Of a stretch of 64,000 nucleotides of DNA, positions 27,250-36,363 are shown piece by piece (position 1 is the first letter of the stretch; the number at the start of each line of letters is the position of its first letter). The stretch spans positions 3,895,001 through 3,959,000 of the forward strand of contig NZ_CP030038.1 in NCBI RefSeq assembly GCF_015291725.1, given 5' to 3'. The notes beneath the pieces were generated by a model. That model was not told the origin of the DNA. It saw only the letters and a list, made by a program, of their open reading frames with translations, and made no database searches. The position numbers and the translations under genes were made by a program. Source of the stretch: Bradyrhizobium sp. CCBAU 51765. Lineage in GTDB: Bacteria; Pseudomonadota; Alphaproteobacteria; Rhizobiales; Xanthobacteraceae.

Positions 27250-27951
27250 TCAGTACTTGCGGTAAAGCCCGATCAGCTTGCCCTGGATCTTCACGCGGTT
27301 CGGCGGAAGAATGCGGACCTCGTAAGCGGCATTGGCGGGCTCGAGCGCGATCGAGGCACCGCGGCGGCGGAAGCGCTTGAGCGTGGCTTCCTCGTCGTCG
27401 ATCAGCGCCACCACGATGTCGCCGGTATCGGCGCTCTCGTTGCGCTGGATCAGCGCCATGTCGCCGTCGAGGATGCCGGCCTCGACCATCGAATCGCCGC
27501 GCACTTCGAGCGCGTAGTGCTCACCCGAGCCGAGCATGTCGGGCGGCACGCTGATGGTGTGGCTGCGGGTCTGCAGCGCCTCGATCGGTGTGCCGGCCGC
27601 AATGCGGCCCATCACGGGCACTGCGACGGGACGCTCGCCCTCGTCCACAGGCGGGCTGGAGGTCGCGCGGACCTTGCCGAGATTGCCCTCGATGACGCTC
27701 GGCGTGAAGCCGCGGCGACTGCCGGCGGCGGCCTGCAGCTCGGGCAGCTTGATCACCTCGATGGCGCGGGCGCGGTTGGGCAAGCGGCGGATGAAGCCGC
27801 GCTCCTCGAGCGCAGTGATCAGGCGATGGATGCCTGACTTCGAGCGCAGATCGAGCGCATCCTTCATCTCGTCGAAGGACGGCGGCACGCCGCTTTCCTT
27901 CAGACGTTCGCTGATGAATCGCAGAAGCTCGTATTGTTTGCGCGTCAACAT
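27250..27951 (-). CDS. lexA: LexA repressor
   Basis: The SOS repressor: it binds operator DNA and cleaves itself when RecA filaments form. The 233-residue protein has an N-terminal winged helix (MLTRKQYELLRFISERL, SFDEMKDALDLRSKSGIHRL), a linker, the Ala-Gly cleavage site in GRIAAGTPIEA, and the S24 catalytic Ser in EVRGDSMVEAGI with the Lys in VVALIDDEEATLKRF. ATG 27951 gives the usual alphaproteobacterial N-terminus; an upstream start at 27984 would add eleven residues. A matching LexA box lies about 100 bases upstream. moeA is upstream, comEC beyond. Confidence 0.95.
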   Translation of the reverse strand: MLTRKQYELLRFISERLKESGVPPSFDEMKDALDLRSKSGIHRLITALEERGFIRRLPNRARAIEVIKLPELQAAAGSRRGFTPSVIEGNLGKVRATSSPPVDEGERPVAVPVMGRIAAGTPIEALQTRSHTISVPPDMLGSGEHYALEVRGDSMVEAGILDGDMALIQRNESADTGDIVVALIDDEEATLKRFRRRGASIALEPANAAYEVRILPPNRVKIQGKLIGLYRKY

Positions 27952-28051
27952 CTCGACCAAAGTCCCCCGGTTGATGTCGTTCAATTCCGAGACGAGGAAG
28001 TCAGCGACAAGCCGCTACATCCTCGAAACAAATCATGAACGGACACTATAT

Positions 28052-28066
28052 GTTCGATATGTGTTC
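28052..28066. promoter_or_regulatory. LexA box upstream of lexA
   Basis: GTTC-GATATGT-GTTC, an exact match to the alphaproteobacterial SOS box GTTC-N7-GTTC. It is about 100 bases from the lexA start and implies autoregulation. Confidence 0.85.
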
Positions 28067-28127
28067 CGCAACTGCTTAATTTACGGTGAACAAGGCGAAG
28101 CTCGCGCGATGCGTGTGGCCGTGCAGC

Positions 28128-29339
28128 TCAGGCGGGCAGGCGCAGCACCTCGCAAGGCGTGCCGGCCTCGGCCCTCGGCGCGAACGGTGCGCGCACGAGA
28201 AGTACCTGCGCCGCCGCGAGATTCGCAAGCAGCGAGGAGTCCTGATGGCTCACGGGAAGAGCGACGAGCGTACCGTCGTCACGCTGTTCCAGGCGCGCGC
28301 GCAGATAATCCTCGCGCTGGTCATTGGCACCGAGATCGCGGCCCAGCACGGCGCGCTCGCGGCGATGATGAATCTCTGATCGGCCCGACAGGGCGCGAAT
28401 CAGCGGCACCATAAAGAGGAAGGCGCACACGTAAGACGACACGGGATTGCCGGGCAGGCCGATCACGCGCATTGCGCCGAGACGTCCGTGCATCATCGGC
28501 TTGCCCGGCCGAATCGCGATCTTCCAGAACGACATCGAGATGCCTGCGTCCTTGAGCGCCTGCTGGACCAGGTCGTGGTCGCCGACCGAGGCACCACCGG
28601 TCGTGATCAGGATGTCGGCGCCGCTCTCCCGGGCGCGACGGATGCCGGCGGAAGTGGCCTCCAGCGTATCGGCGGCGACGCCGAGGTCGATGGTCTCGGC
28701 GCCCTCGCTGCGGGCGAGCGCCTGCAGGGCATAGCCATTGGAATAGACGATCTGGCCGTGTCCGGGCGTGGTGCCGGGCATCACCAACTCGTCGCCGGTG
28801 GCGAGGATCGCGACCCTCGGACGGCGGCAGACGGCAAGCTGCGGGTGATTCATTCCGGCAGCCAGCGCGAGATCGCGCTCGGTGAGACGGCTTCCCTTGC
28901 GGAGCAGCACGTCTCCCTCGCGGAAGTCGACGCCGGCGGGGCGGATGTGCCGACCGGGAATCGCGGCTTCCTTGATCGTGATCTGCCTGCCGTCGGCAAC
29001 CGTGTCCTCCTGGATCACGACCGCGTCGGCGCCATCGGGAACGACGCCGCCGGTGAAGATCCGCGCGGCTTCGCCAGGGCCGACCCTTCCCGCGAACGGA
29101 CGACCGGCCGCGACCTCACCGACGACCGTCAGCCGGGAATCGATCGTTGGCGCGTCAGCCGCGCGCACGGCATAGCCGTCCATGGCCGACATGGCCTGCG
29201 GCGGTTGCGTGCGCCGCGCCGCGACGTCGCGCGCAAGGACGCGATGGTAGGCCTCATCGAGGGAGACCATCTCTTCAGCCAGCGGCTCTGCATCCGCCAG
29301 CACCGCGGCAAGCGCGTCAGAAACCGGCATCAGGGCCAC
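28128..29339 (-). CDS. moeA: Molybdopterin molybdotransferase
   Basis: MoeA inserts molybdate into adenylated molybdopterin in molybdenum cofactor synthesis. The roughly 403-residue protein has the MoeA N-terminal domain (SAMDGYAVRA, IFTGGVVPDGADAVV), the MoCF-binding fold with the TTGGASVGDHDL motif, and the C-terminal barrel (GLPGNPVSSYVCAF, then a domain IV ending EVLRLPA). The frame begins with TTG 29357. GTG 29339 lies nine bases after AGGAG and is preferred; ATG 29330 is possible. moaC, its usual neighbour, is here 7 kb away. Confidence 0.93.
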   Translation of the reverse strand: MALMPVSDALAAVLADAEPLAEEMVSLDEAYHRVLARDVAARRTQPPQAMSAMDGYAVRAADAPTIDSRLTVVGEVAAGRPFAGRVGPGEAARIFTGGVVPDGADAVVIQEDTVADGRQITIKEAAIPGRHIRPAGVDFREGDVLLRKGSRLTERDLALAAGMNHPQLAVCRRPRVAILATGDELVMPGTTPGHGQIVYSNGYALQALARSEGAETIDLGVAADTLEATSAGIRRARESGADILITTGGASVGDHDLVQQALKDAGISMSFWKIAIRPGKPMMHGRLGAMRVIGLPGNPVSSYVCAFLFMVPLIRALSGRSEIHHRRERAVLGRDLGANDQREDYLRARLEQRDDGTLVALPVSHQDSSLLANLAAAQVLLVRAPFAPRAEAGTPCEVLRLPA

Positions 29340-29451
29340 GGGCGGAAACTCCTGCAAATCGTTGGCGAGAGTTCTAGCCGACTGCAGGCGCGAGGCAAAG
29401 CAGCACGCGGGATGATTTATCCGGCGTGATTTCCGTCGCGGAGGAGGGAGC

Positions 29452-29544
29452 TCAAGTCCGCCGCGGCATGATGCGGAAGGCGAGACAGGCCGGAACGAGG
29501 ATAGCCATGGCGAGGACGAGAATGACGAGCGCTGCGGCCAACAT
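29452..29544 (-). CDS. Possible 30-residue membrane peptide
   Basis: ATG 29544 starts three bases after the stop of the 68-residue frame, with AGGA about eleven bases upstream. The peptide MLAAALVILVLAMAILVPAC is followed by ten residues ending PRRT: one hydrophobic helix with a positive tail. Its position suggests translational coupling. Nothing else supports it. Confidence 0.35.
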   Translation of the reverse strand: MLAAALVILVLAMAILVPACLAFRIMPRRT

Positions 29545-29547
29545 CGG

Positions 29548-29754
29548 TCAACGTCCTGTCGGATCGCTCGGACCGATGTCCAGTGTGACGTCGGGAGCTT
29601 GGGGACCTTGATCCTTGTCGGGTAGCGGATCAGCCAGAGATTTCAGGTCGGCCGCTTTGCTGATCAGCTTGGCGGAAAGGTCAGAATCCGAGGTGGTTCT
29701 TGCGAATTCGAGCAGGAGAGATGCCTGCTTGGTGAGATAGGTTTTGCCCAGCAC
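29548..29754 (-). CDS. Possible small hypothetical protein (68 aa)
   Basis: A 68-residue frame with GTG start: KTYLTKQASLLLEFARTTS, then DSDLSAKLISKAADLKSLAD and an acidic proline-rich tail. It looks like a real helical protein of the small rhizobial type (LTKQA..LL.FA..T.D...A..L...A.DLK). The residues just upstream of the GTG (WDFYIGRID) also look protein-like but are cut off by a stop, so the gene may be truncated or frameshifted. Function unknown. Confidence 0.4.
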   Translation of the reverse strand: MLGKTYLTKQASLLLEFARTTSDSDLSAKLISKAADLKSLADPLPDKDQGPQAPDVTLDIGPSDPTGR

Positions 29755-29911
29755 GTCGATCCGTCCGATGTAGAAATCCCAACGGAGTCATGAGTCCGAA
29801 GGGAGGTATTCCGTTCCCGGAACTCCGTACAAAAATGCACAGAGCGGCTCCGGTTCCTCCTCCCTGCAAATTTGGCCCAGAGCGTGACCTGTCGCGGCGA
29901 CTGCCTGGCAT

Positions 29912-30535
29912 TCAGATGCCAAGCGCCCTCAACGCGTTCCCGACGTCGCCCGGCGACGTGACATGCACGGCGTTCAGACCGCGCGCCCGCGCGCCCTCGA
30001 TGTTCTCGGCGAGGTCATCGAAGAATACGATGCGCTCCGCCGGCACGCCGATCGCGGCGACGACGTGGTCGAACGCCTCCGCGTCCGGTTTGCGCAGGCC
30101 GATGCTGGACGACAGATACAGCTCGCGGAAATGGCCGAGCACGCCGGCATATTCCTTCGAGAAATAGTCCACATGCGGCCGATTGGTGTTGGAGAAGGCA
30201 TAGAGCGGCATCTGCTTCGCCGCGCGCGGCAACAGCTCGGCGATGTCGGGCATCTCGCCTGCGAAGATCGCGTTCCAGCCTTCCAGGAACTGCGCGTCCG
30301 AGATGCCGATTCCGAGCGACGCGCGCAGCGAGGCGAAATAGTCCTCGTCGCTGATCTTGCCCATCTCGTGCAGCCGGTAGGCCTCGTCACGCACATAGCG
30401 CGCGACGATGGCCTCGGGCTCGCAGCCGGCATGTCCCGCCCAGCAGGTGATCGCCTTGGAGAAGTCGATGTCGAGCACCACGCGCCCGAGATCGAACAGA
30501 AGCGCATCCGCGCTGCCGGGAGAGAGCGATGTCAT
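29912..30535 (-). CDS. HAD-superfamily phosphatase, YihX-like
   Basis: A 207-residue HAD hydrolase of subfamily IA. Motif I reads LLFDLGRVVLDIDF: the nucleophile Asp is followed by L-G rather than x-D, as in YihX-type sugar-phosphate phosphatases. Motif II is in YAFSNTNRPHVDYF, the Lys in GLRKPDAEAFDHV, and motif IV in IVFFDDLAENIEGA. The cap is helical (residues 20-85). The substrate is not evident; glucose 1-phosphate is the YihX substrate. ATG 30535 follows AAGGAC; GTG 30550 is rejected. The upstream gene on the same strand ends 30 bases away, so they probably share a transcript. Confidence 0.85.
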   Translation of the reverse strand: MTSLSPGSADALLFDLGRVVLDIDFSKAITCWAGHAGCEPEAIVARYVRDEAYRLHEMGKISDEDYFASLRASLGIGISDAQFLEGWNAIFAGEMPDIAELLPRAAKQMPLYAFSNTNRPHVDYFSKEYAGVLGHFRELYLSSSIGLRKPDAEAFDHVVAAIGVPAERIVFFDDLAENIEGARARGLNAVHVTSPGDVGNALRALGI

Positions 30536-30565
30536 TGCGTCCTTTTTCACTTCAGTATCGGCAAG

Positions 30566-31699
30566 TCAGTAGCGATAGGGCTCGTGGTCGAACAGCGGGA
30601 ATGCGCTGAACACGCTGGGCGCGCTGGTGGCGGTCGCCGGATGCAGGCAGGATTTATCGACCTCGGCGAATGAGGTGGCGCCCAGGAGGCCAAGGCAGCG
30701 CAGCACCTCGTCCTCGAGCAGCTCCAGCATCCGGGCGACACCGGCTTCGCCCGCCGCCGCCAGCGCCCAGCATTGCAGCCGCCCGATGCCGACGAGGTCC
30801 GCGCCCGCCGCGATCGCCTTGACGATGTCGGTGCCGCGGCCGAAGCCGCCGTCGACCATGATCTTGGCGCGGCCCTTCACGGCATCGACAATCTCGGGCA
30901 GCACATGCATGGCGCCGCGGCCGTGGTCGAGCTGGCGGCCGCCATGGTTGGAGACGTAGATCCACTCGACTCCGTGATCGAGCGCGATCAGCGCGTCCTC
31001 TGCCGTGGCAATGCCCTTGAGGATCAGCGGTATTTTGAACTTGTCCTTGATCATCTTCACGGTCCGCCATTCCAGGCCCTTCTGGAAATCGCCGCCGGTG
31101 GCGCGCAGACGACTCTCGCGAACGTAGCGCTTGGCGATGTCGCGTTCACGACGGCTGTAATGGGCGGTGTCGACGGTCAGGCAGAAGGCGGCATAGGCGT
31201 TCTTCTCGGCCCGGCTGACGACATCGGCGACGAAGGCATCGTCGCCGCGGACATAAAGCTGATAGAGGCGCAGCGCGTCGGGTGCGGCTTCGGCGGTCTT
31301 CTCCAGTCCTGGCTCGGACACCGAGCTCAGCATGTGCGCCGCACCGAAAGTGCCGGCGGCGCGTGCCACGCTTGCCGCGCCATCCGGATCGAAGATCTCA
31401 AGGGCGCCGACCGGGGCGAGCACCACCGGCAGGCGCATCCTGCGGCCGAATTGATCAATCCCTCCGTCGACCTTGCGGACATCGCGCAGCACGCGCGGGC
31501 GGAAGGCGATCTCGTCCAGCGCCATGCGGTTGCGGCGCATCGTGGTCTCGGTCTCGGCCGCGCCGACGATGTAGTCCCAGGCGTTCTGGTTCAGGTTGGC
31601 GCGCGCTTTCCGGATGAACTCGTGCAGGTTCTGGAACGGCTCGTTGCTGGCGCCGAGTTCGACGTTCCTTTCAGTCCGGATGCGGGGCGCTTCGTTCAT
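30566..31699 (-). CDS. FMN-dependent alpha-hydroxy-acid oxidase / dehydrogenase
   Basis: A 377-residue TIM-barrel flavoenzyme that oxidises 2-hydroxy acids such as lactate to keto acids. FMN and active-site motifs are LPVVLAPVGA, LYVRGDDAFV, CLTVDTAHYSRRERD, LKGIATAEDAL, the catalytic His in SNHGGRQLDHG, and IMVDGGFGRGTDIVKAI. There is no membrane-anchoring segment, so a cytoplasmic or lactate-monooxygenase-like enzyme is more likely than membrane LldD; the substrate is not certain. ATG 31699 follows GGGAGGACAAC. It is cotranscribed with the HAD gene. Confidence 0.85.
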   Translation of the reverse strand: MNEAPRIRTERNVELGASNEPFQNLHEFIRKARANLNQNAWDYIVGAAETETTMRRNRMALDEIAFRPRVLRDVRKVDGGIDQFGRRMRLPVVLAPVGALEIFDPDGAASVARAAGTFGAAHMLSSVSEPGLEKTAEAAPDALRLYQLYVRGDDAFVADVVSRAEKNAYAAFCLTVDTAHYSRRERDIAKRYVRESRLRATGGDFQKGLEWRTVKMIKDKFKIPLILKGIATAEDALIALDHGVEWIYVSNHGGRQLDHGRGAMHVLPEIVDAVKGRAKIMVDGGFGRGTDIVKAIAAGADLVGIGRLQCWALAAAGEAGVARMLELLEDEVLRCLGLLGATSFAEVDKSCLHPATATSAPSVFSAFPLFDHEPYRY

Positions 31700-32007
31700 T
31701 GTTGTCCTCCCGAGAAATTGAAGTCTTATCGTCATCGCCTATCGCGTCCGGCCCTCCAAAACCATCCTAAAATCGCATAGCTGCGAGGCGGGGGCGGACC
31801 GACCGGTTTCCGCTTCGCGCGAAGCAGTTTCGGAACGTTGCCAAAAGTTTAGGCCAAGGCGAAGGGATTTCTTCGTATACCCGCCAGCGTGGCATCCCGG
31901 CCTTGAAGAAACCGGAATGGTATTGTGAGAAGTGGGCTGGATCGCCATTTGCTGTGCATGGCGCTCCCAACCCGAAGAGAACCGCCAAGCAAAAGGCTAC
32001 GTGATCC

Positions 32008-33348
32008 ATGCGGAAAACCCTGCTGTTCCCCCTCGGCGCGCTCACCGGAGCGTGTCTGACTCTTCTGGTAGCCGGCCCGCACAGCGGAGTATGGGCGGCG
32101 CGTGCAGCAGCGACCGCGGACGATGCCTATTCCCAGCTCAATTTGTTCGGCGCGGTGTTCGAGCGGGTCAAGGCCAGCTATGTCGAGAAGCCCGACAACG
32201 CCAAGCTGATCGAGGGCGCGATCACCGGCATGGTGACCTCGCTCGATCCGCACTCGCGCTACATGAACGCCAAGGCCTGGACCGAGATGCAGGAAACCAC
32301 GTCCGGCGAGTTCGGGGGGCTCGGCATCGAGGTCACCATGGAGGATGGCCTCGTCAAGGTGGTCTCGCCGATCGACGACACGCCGGCCTCGAAGGCCGGC
32401 ATCATGTCCGGCGATCTCATCAGCAAGATCGACGGCGAGGCGGTGCAGGGCATGACGCTCGAGCAGGCCGTCAACAAGATGAAGGGCCCGGTCGACACCA
32501 AGACCAAGCTCACCATCGTGCGCAAGGGCGCGGACGCCCCGCTCGACGTTTCGATCACGCGCGAAATCATCCATGTGCGCCCGGTGCGCTTCCACGTCGA
32601 GAACGGCGACATCGGCTATATCCGCGTCACCTCTTTCAACGAGCAGACCACCGACGGACTGAAGAAGGCGATCGCGTCGATCTCCCGGCAGGTCCCGGCG
32701 GAGAAGCTCGCAGGCTACGTGATGGATCTGCGCAACAATCCGGGCGGACTGCTCGATCAGGCCGTGTCGGTGTCGAGCGCCTTCCTGCAGCGGGGCGAGG
32801 TCGTCTCGACCCGCGGCCGCAATCCGGAAGAGACTCAGCGTTTCACCGCGCATGGTGGCGATCTCACCAAGGGCAAGCCGCTCGTGGTCCTGATCAACGG
32901 CGGATCGGCCTCGGCCTCGGAGATCGTGGCCGGCGCGCTGCACGACCACAAGCGCGCGACACTGATCGGCACGCGCTCGTTCGGCAAGGGCTCGGTGCAG
33001 ACCATCATTCCGCTCGGCTCCGGCAACGGCGCGCTGGCGCTGACCACGGCGCGCTACTACACGCCATCGGGCCGCTCGATCCAGGCCCAGGGCATCGCGC
33101 CGGACATCGAGATCCTGCAGGACGTGCCGCCCGAGTTGAAGGGCCGGATGGACACCATGGCGGAATCCCAGATGCGCGGCCATCTGTCGGCTGCCGACGG
33201 CACCGAGCAGACCGGATCGCAGTCCTATGTCCCGCCGGAAGAGAAGGACGACAAGGCCCTGCATGCGGCTTACGACTTCCTCCACGGCGTGACCGCGAAT
33301 GATGCTGTCGCTTCGAAACCCGCATCGAAGGCTGCGGTTCCGAACTAG
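32008..33348 (+). CDS. ctpA: C-terminal processing peptidase, S41 family
   Basis: A periplasmic serine protease that removes C-terminal tails from envelope proteins. The 446-residue product has a signal or anchor segment (residues 4-23), an N-terminal helical domain with SLDPHSRYMNAK, a PDZ domain (about 95-165, EFGGLGIEV and ISKIDGEAVQGM), and the S41 core: the catalytic Ser in NGGSASASEIVAG and Lys in TRSFGKGSVQT. A proline- and alanine-rich tail follows. A strong intrinsic terminator follows the stop. The rhizobial copy often lies elsewhere; here it is between the oxidase and the GGDEF-EAL gene. Confidence 0.93.
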   Translation: MRKTLLFPLGALTGACLTLLVAGPHSGVWAARAAATADDAYSQLNLFGAVFERVKASYVEKPDNAKLIEGAITGMVTSLDPHSRYMNAKAWTEMQETTSGEFGGLGIEVTMEDGLVKVVSPIDDTPASKAGIMSGDLISKIDGEAVQGMTLEQAVNKMKGPVDTKTKLTIVRKGADAPLDVSITREIIHVRPVRFHVENGDIGYIRVTSFNEQTTDGLKKAIASISRQVPAEKLAGYVMDLRNNPGGLLDQAVSVSSAFLQRGEVVSTRGRNPEETQRFTAHGGDLTKGKPLVVLINGGSASASEIVAGALHDHKRATLIGTRSFGKGSVQTIIPLGSGNGALALTTARYYTPSGRSIQAQGIAPDIEILQDVPPELKGRMDTMAESQMRGHLSAADGTEQTGSQSYVPPEEKDDKALHAAYDFLHGVTANDAVASKPASKAAVPN

Positions 33349-33373
33349 ATCTGACGACCTCCAGATACGGACC

Positions 33374-33411
33374 GCCCGGGAGTGGATGACCACTTCCGGG
33401 CAGTTCTTTTT
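33374..33411 (+). terminator. Intrinsic terminator of ctpA
   Basis: GCCCGGGAGTGG (33374-33385), an ATGA loop, CCACTTCCGGGC (33390-33401), one mismatch, then CAGTTCTTTTT. It lies 25 bases after the ctpA stop. Confidence 0.85.
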
Positions 33412-33454
33412 GGGGGCATCCTCGGAGTCATCCCGTCCATCCGCGGCGGAAGAT

Positions 33455-36187
33455 CTAACCGGCCTCGCGGCGGCGGCCCTCGCTGCCTTCGCGCCGGGCA
33501 AGCCGGCTGCGATGCAGCGCGAACAGCTCCAGCATCTTGTCAGCAGGCTTGGCGGCGCTGAACAGATAGCCCTGCATCTCGGAGCAGCCGAGCGTCCGAA
33601 GCAGGCGCCGCTGCTCCTCGGTCTCGACGCCTTCGGCTGTGGTGGTCATGCGGCGGGAGGTCGCCAGGTTGACGACGGCCTGGACGATGCTGGCGGAGCC
33701 GTCGGGGCGGGCGATGTCGTCGACGAAGCAGCGGTCGATCTTGATCTTGTCGAAGGGGAAACGGTGCAGATAGCTCAGGGATGAGTAGCCGGTGCCGAAA
33801 TCGTCGAGCGCGATGCGTACGCCGATGGCACGGAGCTGGTGCAGGATCGCGAGCGCGGCGTCGTCGTCGCGGATCAGGACTGCTTCGGTGATCTCGAGCT
33901 CGAGCCGGCTCGCCGGCAGGTTCGACGCAGCGAGCGCCGCCATGATCTTCAGCGCCAGCGTGCCGCTCTTGAACTGCACCGGCGAGACGTTGACGGCGAG
34001 GCGGATGTCGTCGGGCCAGGTGGCCGCATCCCGGCAGGCGGTCGCCAGCACCCATTCGCCGATCTCGTTGATCAGGCCGGTGTCCTCGGCGATCGGGATG
34101 AATTCGGCCGGCGAGACCATGCCGCGCTCGGGATGACGCCAGCGCACCAATGCCTCGCAGCCGGTGATGCGGTCATCCTTCAGGCTGAGGCAGGGCTGGT
34201 AATGAACCTCGAGCCCGCCTTCGACCCCCCCTTGGGCGATGGCGTGGCGCAGGTCGCTCTCGAGCTGGCGGCGCTCGCGGACCCTGGCGTCCATGTCCGG
34301 CTCGAAGAAGCGGTAGGTGCGGCGTCCGGCGGACTTCGCCGCGTACATCGCCATGTCCGCATTCTTGAGGATCTGGTCCAGCACCGTTCCGTGTTCCGGC
34401 GCAAGCGCAATGCCGATGCTGGCGTCGGTGGTGAGATGATGGCCCATGCAGTCGAACGGCGTGCGGATGGCTTCGAAGACCCGCGCGACGAGTTCGTCGA
34501 CCTGGTCCGGCGACATCACCGCGCTCTGCACGATCGCGAATTCGTCGCCACCGAGTCGCGCCACGAAGTCCGCCGGGCCTGTACAGCGCTGGAGGCTCGC
34601 GGCTACCGATTTCAACAGCTCGTCGCCGACGAGATGGCCGAGCGCGTCGTTGACGCCCTTGAACTCGTCGATGTCGATGTAATGCACCGCGATCTGCTCG
34701 CCGTCGCGGACCGCGGCCAGCGTTTCGCGCAGATGCTCGTGGAACATGGTGCGGTTGGGCAGGTCCGTCAGCGCGTCGTAATGGGCGAGGTGGGTGATGC
34801 GCTCCTCGATGCGACGGCGCTCCGTGATGTCCTCATGGGTCGCGACCCAGCCGCCATCCGCGAGCGGTTCGTTGAGGATGTGGATCGAGCGGCCGTCGGA
34901 AGTATCGACCACCATGGAATTGCGGACATGGATGTCCTTCAGCACGAGCGCGACATAAGCGTCGACGTCGCCGGTGAACGAGCCGGTTGCCCTGCGATGG
35001 GCGATGATGTCGTGGAAGCTGGAACCGGGCTTCACGATCTCGGCCGACAATCCGTACATCTCGATATAGCGCTGGTTGCAGACCACGAGCCGCTGCTCGG
35101 CGTCGAACAGCAGGAGGCCCTGCGTCATGTTGTTGACGGCGCGGTCGAGCCGCTGCTTCTCCAGAGTCAGCCGTTCGCGCGAAAGGCGGTGCTGCTCCAG
35201 CAGCTTGCGCACAATCGCAATCAGCACGCCTGCGATGGCGAGCGCGGAAGAGGCGGCGACCGAGATCAGGATGCCGATCTGCTCGCGCCAGTCAGCCAGG
35301 GCCGCCGCCCGCGTCGTGCTGGCCATCATCAGGATCGGGAAGTGCGGCAGGGCACGCGCCGAGATCAGCCGGTCCTCGCCGTCGACGGGGCTCGTGAAAC
35401 GGCCGGCGAAGTGATCGAGGCCGAAAATCCTCTGATGGGCGAACGGACCGGTCTTGAAATTACGTCCCGTCAGTTCGCTGGAATGGGGATAACGGGCGAG
35501 CAGCGTGCCGTCGCGATGCAGCATCGAGATCGTCGCGCCTGCGCCGAGCACGACCGAGGCGAAGAATTTTTCAAAGTTGGCTGGTTCGATCCCGCGTCCG
35601 ACGACACCGAGGAACTCGCCGCTTGGCCCGACGATCTTGCGGGCCACCAGGATGGTCCATGCGCCCGAGACGCGGCTATGCAGCGGCTCGATCAGGACAT
35701 CAGGCGAAAAGGGATCGTATTTGAACGTGCGGAAGTAGGCGCGATCGGCCACGTTCACCTTGGGAGCCGGCCATGTCGTCGACGAATTGATCAGATTGCC
35801 TTCGGCATCGGTGACGTTGACGCCGCCGATGTCGGGCAGCGCCTCGATCTTCGACCGCAGCATCCGGTGGACGTCCTTGCCCGAAAGGCGCTTGCGATAG
35901 TCTTCCCCGGTCGTGATTCCGCTCGAGCGGACGTGGTCGACGAAATCCTTCTGGATGACCGCGAAATCCTGCAACTGCTGATCGAAATGATGAGTGAGCA
36001 GCAGCACGGTGTTTTCCAGCTCGCGGCCGGAGTTGCGCAGCGCCCGCTCGCGGAAATTCTGCGCCATCAGGACAGAGCCGATGGCGATGGCCGCGATCAG
36101 CAGCGTGCCGCCCACCACCAGCCAGCGGATCGGTCCGCCGCGCACGAAGGCTTGGTCAAAGAGGCGACTGCCGAATTTCGTCATCAT
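33455..36187 (-). CDS. Membrane dCACHE-PAS-GGDEF-EAL signalling protein
   Basis: A 910-residue cyclic-di-GMP enzyme candidate. Order: membrane helix (about 20-42), periplasmic double-CACHE sensor (about 50-290, with DAEGNLINSSTTW and DRAYFRTF), second membrane helix (about 305-325), PAS (about 345-460, starting NNMTQGLLLFDAEQRLV), GGDEF (about 470-630) and EAL (about 645-895). The GGDEF signature is intact (ARLGGDEFAIV) and the EAL motif reads CEALVRWRHPE. The allosteric I-site RxxD is not present: the expected Arg position is Gly (GPAD). Both activities are therefore possible, without the usual product inhibition. It stands alone. Confidence 0.92.
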   Translation of the reverse strand: MMTKFGSRLFDQAFVRGGPIRWLVVGGTLLIAAIAIGSVLMAQNFRERALRNSGRELENTVLLLTHHFDQQLQDFAVIQKDFVDHVRSSGITTGEDYRKRLSGKDVHRMLRSKIEALPDIGGVNVTDAEGNLINSSTTWPAPKVNVADRAYFRTFKYDPFSPDVLIEPLHSRVSGAWTILVARKIVGPSGEFLGVVGRGIEPANFEKFFASVVLGAGATISMLHRDGTLLARYPHSSELTGRNFKTGPFAHQRIFGLDHFAGRFTSPVDGEDRLISARALPHFPILMMASTTRAAALADWREQIGILISVAASSALAIAGVLIAIVRKLLEQHRLSRERLTLEKQRLDRAVNNMTQGLLLFDAEQRLVVCNQRYIEMYGLSAEIVKPGSSFHDIIAHRRATGSFTGDVDAYVALVLKDIHVRNSMVVDTSDGRSIHILNEPLADGGWVATHEDITERRRIEERITHLAHYDALTDLPNRTMFHEHLRETLAAVRDGEQIAVHYIDIDEFKGVNDALGHLVGDELLKSVAASLQRCTGPADFVARLGGDEFAIVQSAVMSPDQVDELVARVFEAIRTPFDCMGHHLTTDASIGIALAPEHGTVLDQILKNADMAMYAAKSAGRRTYRFFEPDMDARVRERRQLESDLRHAIAQGGVEGGLEVHYQPCLSLKDDRITGCEALVRWRHPERGMVSPAEFIPIAEDTGLINEIGEWVLATACRDAATWPDDIRLAVNVSPVQFKSGTLALKIMAALAASNLPASRLELEITEAVLIRDDDAALAILHQLRAIGVRIALDDFGTGYSSLSYLHRFPFDKIKIDRCFVDDIARPDGSASIVQAVVNLATSRRMTTTAEGVETEEQRRLLRTLGCSEMQGYLFSAAKPADKMLELFALHRSRLARREGSEGRRREAG

Positions 36188-36363
36188 GCTGGATCATTGC
36201 CGGGCACACGTCAGGATCAATTCTTGGCCCTGGAAACATCCGTTGGTTTACGGGAACGGTGTGGAGGCAAAGTTAGGAAGCGCGGTTAACGCAACATGAA
36301 AGGCCGCGCTCAAAAGCAATCGATGTGCGTCGCGCGAGAGGCGGTTCGCCGCAGCAAGCGGTT

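Noticed and set aside
33839..36289. 816-codon open frame on + opposite the GGDEF-EAL gene
   Set aside because: Shadow frame with no domain pattern; the - strand has clear GGDEF and EAL motifs.
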